From: JANXQG01 sp037147235
GTDB lineage: Bacteria > Planctomycetota > Planctomycetia > Pirellulales > Thermoguttaceae
Length of the DNA: 7,549 nucleotides
NCBI GenBank assembly: GCA_037147235.1
Contig: JBAWVO010000309.1
Span: 1 to 7,549 of the forward strand
Direction of reading: 5' to 3'
In this document: positions 5,049 through 7,549 of the stretch, one piece after another
Layout of the letters: every line of letters begins with the position of its first letter
Numbering within the stretch: the stretch's first letter is position 1
Position numbers and translations under genes: made by a program
The notes under the pieces: generated by a model
The model's input: only the letters and a program-made list of their open reading frames with translations
Told to the model about the DNA's origin: nothing
Databases searched by the model: none

Positions 5049-5118
5049 GGTGCCCTCCTTGTGGTTGTTGGGAATGTTGCTGCAACTTTCATCTTAGGAA
5101 CAAAATGCTGCCATTGAT

Positions 5119-6555
5119 CTACACGCCGAGCGACTTGAGCGTGCGAAGCTGGGCAATCGTTTGCTGCACGGCACGGTTCTGGCGGCGGTGCTGCTTGAGT
5201 CCTTTCACCACGCCGCTCGCCTGGCACATCAGATTGTGAGCAGCGGTGCGGAGCTTTTCGGCATCCTCGATCAAGGCGGCAATGTCTTGCAGTGCCACCT
5301 TGCGGCGAAAAGCCTTGGGATTCGTGGTGTCGGTTTTGGCTTGGCCGTTACTTGTGGTGTTGCCGTTCGTAGCGATCGTTGGTTCGGTCATGGTCGGAAC
5401 TTCTCTTGGGGTTACGAGTTGGGGAATGGGAGCAGCGATTTCGCCTGTTGGCGATTCGATGCGAATGACATCTTCTGCTGGCGGGAGAGCAGAGCCTTTA
5501 TCGAGAGGCATCCACACCATCTTGCGGCCGAAGCCTTGGCAAAGCAAAGCAGATTCTTCGCCGTAGAGAGACAAGTCGTTCAGGCCGAGCCTTATAGCAC
5601 GAGCCAGATACTTGCGATTGATGTTGATACGGACAGGCTCGCCCGTCCATTGCGAATTCGTGAGAATGACTTCCGTGGGCTTGATCTGGTCAGCCGCCTT
5701 GGCACGGATGGCAACATGGCCATTGAGGTCAATCGTCACCGGAGAGTTGACTTCGTCGTTGCACGGAAGCTGCGGAAGGGTCTCGATCAGAAAACGGATG
5801 TCGTCCTTGGATAGCTGACAGCGGGCCTTGGCAGATTCCGGATTAGGAATGTGCCGCGACACGTCGGGGTAACTGCCTGTGTTGATTCTCAGATACACGG
5901 TCCAGCGGCCAGCACTCAGGACTGCCCATTCGCCGCTCTGTGCAATAGCCGCGGGCTTGTTTTGCGGCAGTTCCGGCGAAGCAAAGACCTTGTTACGCGG
6001 CACCAGTATGGATTCCTGCCAAGGGAAGTTAAATCCCGACTGGCTCAACATTTGGCGGCCATCCGTGGCGTTGATTGTGCCATCGGGGCAAAGTTGAAGG
6101 CAACTGACGGCAAACCGTGAGCTGTCCGAATCAGTGACCTCAGACGCTTCGTGTAGGGCCTGCAATAGCCCCACATTGGCCGTAAACGCTTTCGGCAGCA
6201 CAGGAAACTTGTCGGCCTCAAACGGCACTACGGCATCGTACGTGACGGCGTGTGGCACATTGCCGGTACGCCACTGGACGCTAATCTGGCCGTCGCCGGT
6301 TGCCTCAAGTTCGACAGGCTCATCATTCTTCCCCGCGACATCTGCGAGAAAATCAAACGGAAGCCATAGGGTTTCGGTAGTGCGTTCGCCGGGCAGACGA
6401 CATTCGATGGCGATGTCGCCATAAGTGGACCTCACGATTAGCCCCTCCACACCGGCGATAAAACCGATGGCGGGGCCTTCGCCGCGAATGTTGCCGAAAG
6501 CCCGACGCAACACCGTGCGGAGTTGCTGAGCCAATCTGCGAGTAATGGTAACCAA
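5119..6555 (-). CDS. Divergent DnaN-like sliding clamp with extra C-terminal tail
   Basis: The protein has 478 residues. About 1-355 read as three clamp-like domains. In the middle domain, TINATDGRQML (160-170) matches the ATDGHRLA turn of DNA polymerase III beta, ILVPRNKV (183-190) matches its IVPRKAV strand, and LRINTGSYPDVSRHIP (222-237) matches its LIDGRFPDYRRVIP. The third domain ends VRININRKYLARAI (308-321) and KMVWMPLDKG (345-354), like the INARYLLDAL and YVVMPMRL ends of DnaN. Normal DnaN is about 370 residues and stops there. This protein continues with a Thr/Asn-rich linker (about 360-415) and a basic helical, probably coiled-coil tail (418-475). It likely encircles DNA as a dimer and recruits partners such as the nuclease encoded downstream. 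The start is TTG at 6553-6555 with AAGGAG 8 nt upstream. It is probably an accessory clamp beside the chromosomal one. The fold call is by motif matching and is fairly strong, but the exact family is not recognised. Confidence 0.72.
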   Translation of the reverse strand: MVTITRRLAQQLRTVLRRAFGNIRGEGPAIGFIAGVEGLIVRSTYGDIAIECRLPGERTTETLWLPFDFLADVAGKNDEPVELEATGDGQISVQWRTGNVPHAVTYDAVVPFEADKFPVLPKAFTANVGLLQALHEASEVTDSDSSRFAVSCLQLCPDGTINATDGRQMLSQSGFNFPWQESILVPRNKVFASPELPQNKPAAIAQSGEWAVLSAGRWTVYLRINTGSYPDVSRHIPNPESAKARCQLSKDDIRFLIETLPQLPCNDEVNSPVTIDLNGHVAIRAKAADQIKPTEVILTNSQWTGEPVRININRKYLARAIRLGLNDLSLYGEESALLCQGFGRKMVWMPLDKGSALPPAEDVIRIESPTGEIAAPIPQLVTPREVPTMTEPTIATNGNTTSNGQAKTDTTNPKAFRRKVALQDIAALIEDAEKLRTAAHNLMCQASGVVKGLKQHRRQNRAVQQTIAQLRTLKSLGV

Positions 6556-6563
6556 TGGTGATT

Positions 6564-6569
6564 CTCCTT
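6564..6569 (-). promoter_or_regulatory. Ribosome binding site deciding the TTG start of the clamp-like gene
   Basis: AAGGAG on the minus strand is followed after 8 nt by TTG at 6555. No in-frame ATG exists near the N-terminus, and the first domain begins at once, so the TTG start is well supported. Confidence 0.65.
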
Positions 6570-6594
6570 GTGAGATAGTTGAGTAAGTAAATGA

Positions 6595-6810
6595 TCATGC
6601 GGAGTTCCGATGCCCGCCAGTACGTTGAGGCACGAACGCCGGACGCTGGGAATCCAGTTGGTCCCAGTCAACGGTTTGCGGCTTCGGCAGTGCATCGAGT
6701 TCATCCTGAGCTTCTTCCGGAACAAAGATGCTAAAGCCCATGCGGCGGATGGTTGAATAAGACTCGCCGGTAGCACGAGCCACGGCACGATTGAGTTCAG
6801 TTTGGGTCAT
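6595..6810 (-). CDS. Small conserved protein with HU-like N-terminal helix motif
   Basis: The protein has 71 residues and begins MTQTELNRAVARATGESYST followed by IRRMGFSIFVPE. The T-x-T-E-L-x-x-A-V-A-x-x-T-G pattern recalls the first helix of HU/IHF DNA-binding proteins, but the remaining HU fold (two beta arms) is absent. The second half is acidic and proline-rich (residues 31-60, with TVDWDQLDSQRP). It may be a small helix-turn-helix or adaptor protein; I recall similar short planctomycete proteins without known function. The ATG at 6808-6810 follows an AAGGA site at 6817-6821 with a 6-nt spacer. The gene lies 39 nt before the clamp gene on the same strand, so co-transcription is likely. 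A terminator-like hairpin stands just upstream of its ribosome binding site. Confidence 0.68.
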   Translation of the reverse strand: MTQTELNRAVARATGESYSTIRRMGFSIFVPEEAQDELDALPKPQTVDWDQLDSQRPAFVPQRTGGHRNSA

Positions 6811-6828
6811 GGAATGTCCTTGGGTAAG

Positions 6829-6864
6829 AAAAAAGCCGGGCTGCCGTGAAACGTCACGACGGCT
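6829..6864 (-). terminator. Rho-independent terminator or attenuator hairpin
   Basis: On the minus strand AGCCG pairs with CGGCT (outer stem, 6834-6838 and 6860-6864) and CGTGA with TCACG (inner stem, 6845-6849 and 6854-6858). A six-T run follows at once (A6829-A6834 on the plus strand). This lies 38 nt after the stop of the 82-residue gene and only 7 nt before the ribosome binding site of the 71-residue gene. It therefore either ends the first two genes, with a promoter hidden in or near the hairpin, or acts as an attenuator in the leader of the clamp-gene transcript. The inner and outer stems are separated by an asymmetric bulge, which lowers its predicted strength. Confidence 0.6.
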
Positions 6865-6902
6865 CGGTTAGATAGAACGAGTATTCGGAACCTTGCCAGA
6901 CG

Positions 6903-7151
6903 TTAGACGCTGACAATCTGCTTTGCCTGCCATACTGGCTCGCCACGGTCCCAGTGGCACGGGTAGCCAGCATCCGTCACGGCTTGCTGCACCGCGTTGA
7001 CGATCTCTCGGGGAAGGAACTGCATATCAACCCAGCCAGGCATCCAGTCGATCGGTTCTTCCTGCCAGACTACGACGAAGCGGTTCATGTAGTAGAGTCC
7101 GCCGTCGATGGTGACTTGCCATCGGCCTTTGATTCGCTCAACGGTTGTCAT
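6903..7151 (-). CDS. Small hypothetical protein, 82 residues, tryptophan-rich
   Basis: The protein begins MTTVERIKGRWQVTIDGGLY and contains YYMNRFVVVWQEEPIDWMPG, FLPREIVNAVQQAVTDAGYP and CHWDRGEPVWQAKQIVSV. It is a soluble alpha/beta protein with five tryptophans and no signal peptide or membrane segment. I do not recognise the family. The ATG at 7149-7151 overlaps the stop of the preceding gene as ATGA and has a GGGAGGGG purine site just upstream. A longer frame from 7208 would lie inside the previous gene and has no site. The coupling implies co-expression with the 106-residue protein. The size and position resemble early-region accessory proteins of phages, but this is inference. Confidence 0.65.
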   Translation of the reverse strand: MTTVERIKGRWQVTIDGGLYYMNRFVVVWQEEPIDWMPGWVDMQFLPREIVNAVQQAVTDAGYPCHWDRGEPVWQAKQIVSV

Positions 7152-7468
7152 GTGCCCCTCCCTTCGGCTTTTCTGATAACAGCATGGGTGGCCTCGGCTG
7201 CCACGCACAACGGCCCATCCGTGAACTTCCGGGTCTTACAGGTGTCACGAATCTGCGAAAGAAGGTTTTTGATGGTTCGCAGTAGTTCGGGTGCGACAGC
7301 GATCAGCTTGGAGTCTGGGCACATGCCGTCCCACTCGGTCGGCACCCAATAGCCTATGGCGTAGCCGTTGTGGCTGATTTCAATGCACAAACGGTTTGGT
7401 TCGATGCCGATGTCGGCAAAACGACACTCTTGGTTTTCGATCCATGGTGCTGGGGTAGGCGTCTTCAC
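7148..7468 (-). CDS. Small phage-type hypothetical protein, 106 residues
   Basis: The protein begins MKTPTPAPWIENQECRFADI and continues RLCIEISHNGYAIGYW. The segment DSKLIAVAPELLRTIKNLLS (52-71) is a pattern (L-I-A-x-A-P-E-L-L-x-x-x-x-x-L-L) that recurs in small phage early-region proteins of unknown function. A helical C-terminal part with three more cysteines overall follows, ending VIRKAEGRGT. The start is GTG at 7466-7468 with AAGGAG and an 8-nt spacer. The ribosome binding site lies within the last codons of the candidate gene upstream, and the stop overlaps the next start as ATGA, so the genes form a tight operon. There are no membrane segments. The function is unknown; the phage link rests on the recurring motif and the context. 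Confidence 0.65.
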   Translation of the reverse strand: MKTPTPAPWIENQECRFADIGIEPNRLCIEISHNGYAIGYWVPTEWDGMCPDSKLIAVAPELLRTIKNLLSQIRDTCKTRKFTDGPLCVAAEATHAVIRKAEGRGT

Positions 7469-7471
7469 GGT

Positions 7472-7549
7472 TTATTCTCCTTTGGTGGCATTGCTGCCGC
7501 TGTTGGGGTTCTGGTGACATGGGTTAGCTTGCCGCGAAGAACTTATTGC
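7472..7549 (-). CDS. C-terminal 25 residues of an unknown gene, partial at window edge
   Basis: A minus-strand frame is open from the right edge to TAA at 7472-7474, ending SRQANPCHQNPNSGSNATKG plus a final Glu. The stop lies 3 nt before the GTG of the next gene, and its last codons contain that gene's ribosome binding site, as expected for tightly packed operon genes. Only 25 residues are visible, so family and function cannot be stated. Another frame ends in NKFFAAS at 7524-7526 and cannot be excluded. Confidence 0.35.
   Translation of the reverse strand, partial: AISSSRQANPCHQNPNSGSNATKGE

Noticed and set aside
5049..5118. Short minus-strand frame MKVAATFPTTTRRAPCP between the clamp and linker-protein genes
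   Set aside because: It is only 17 codons, has no ribosome binding site, and is made by the sequence that forms the next gene's ribosome binding site.
5161..5814. 217-residue plus-strand open frame opposite the clamp gene
   Set aside because: It is antisense to a frame with clear clamp motifs, and its own composition (His, Arg, Val) shows no family motif.

Overview
The window looks like planctomycete chromosome or accessory DNA. Two exported sulfatase-modifying-factor (SUMF1/FGE) domain proteins sit in tandem, intergenic DNA carries short dispersed-looking inverted repeats, GC is moderately high, and several proteins resemble conserved planctomycete proteins of unknown function. This placement rests on recalled family resemblance, not on a search.

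Most genes are on the minus strand and read from the right edge towards the left. In transcription order they are: the tail of an unknown gene (7472-7549); two small phage-like proteins joined by an ATGA overlap (7148-7468, 6903-7151); a terminator-like hairpin (6829-6864); a 71-residue protein (6595-6810); a divergent DnaN-like sliding clamp with an extra C-terminal tail (5119-6555); a two-domain protein with an Asn/Gly linker (4500-5048); a Cas4/RecB-type PD-(D/E)XK nuclease with four candidate Fe-S cysteines (3670-4500), coupled to the preceding gene by TAATG; three very small membrane proteins (3441-3617, 3188-3448, 2856-3017); a protein that seems to lose its C-terminus (2529-2816); a 47-residue C-terminal gene remnant (169-312); and the first 32 residues of a beta-grasp (ThiS/MoaD/ubiquitin-like) protein running off the left edge (1-97). 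The central part reads as a DNA replication, recombination or repair module of the kind found in phages, integrative elements or plasmids.

A plus-strand block (about 430-2532) with the two SUMF1-domain genes interrupts this run. It is bordered on the left by a 118-bp element with 28-bp imperfect terminal inverted repeats (312-429). On the right it meets the truncated minus-strand gene exactly at its stop codon, where both stops share CTAG. Minus-strand gene fragments on both sides suggest that the block was inserted into, or replaced part of, the operon.

The SUMF1 proteins lack the catalytic cysteines of formylglycine-generating enzyme and carry signal peptides. They are probably exported proteins unrelated in function to the DNA-processing module. 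Other non-coding structure includes a hairpin cluster (3144-3205), a 27-nt pure pyrimidine tract (1678-1704) and a 14-bp tandem repeat (115-142). I saw no tRNA, rRNA, CRISPR array, transposase or integrase gene.
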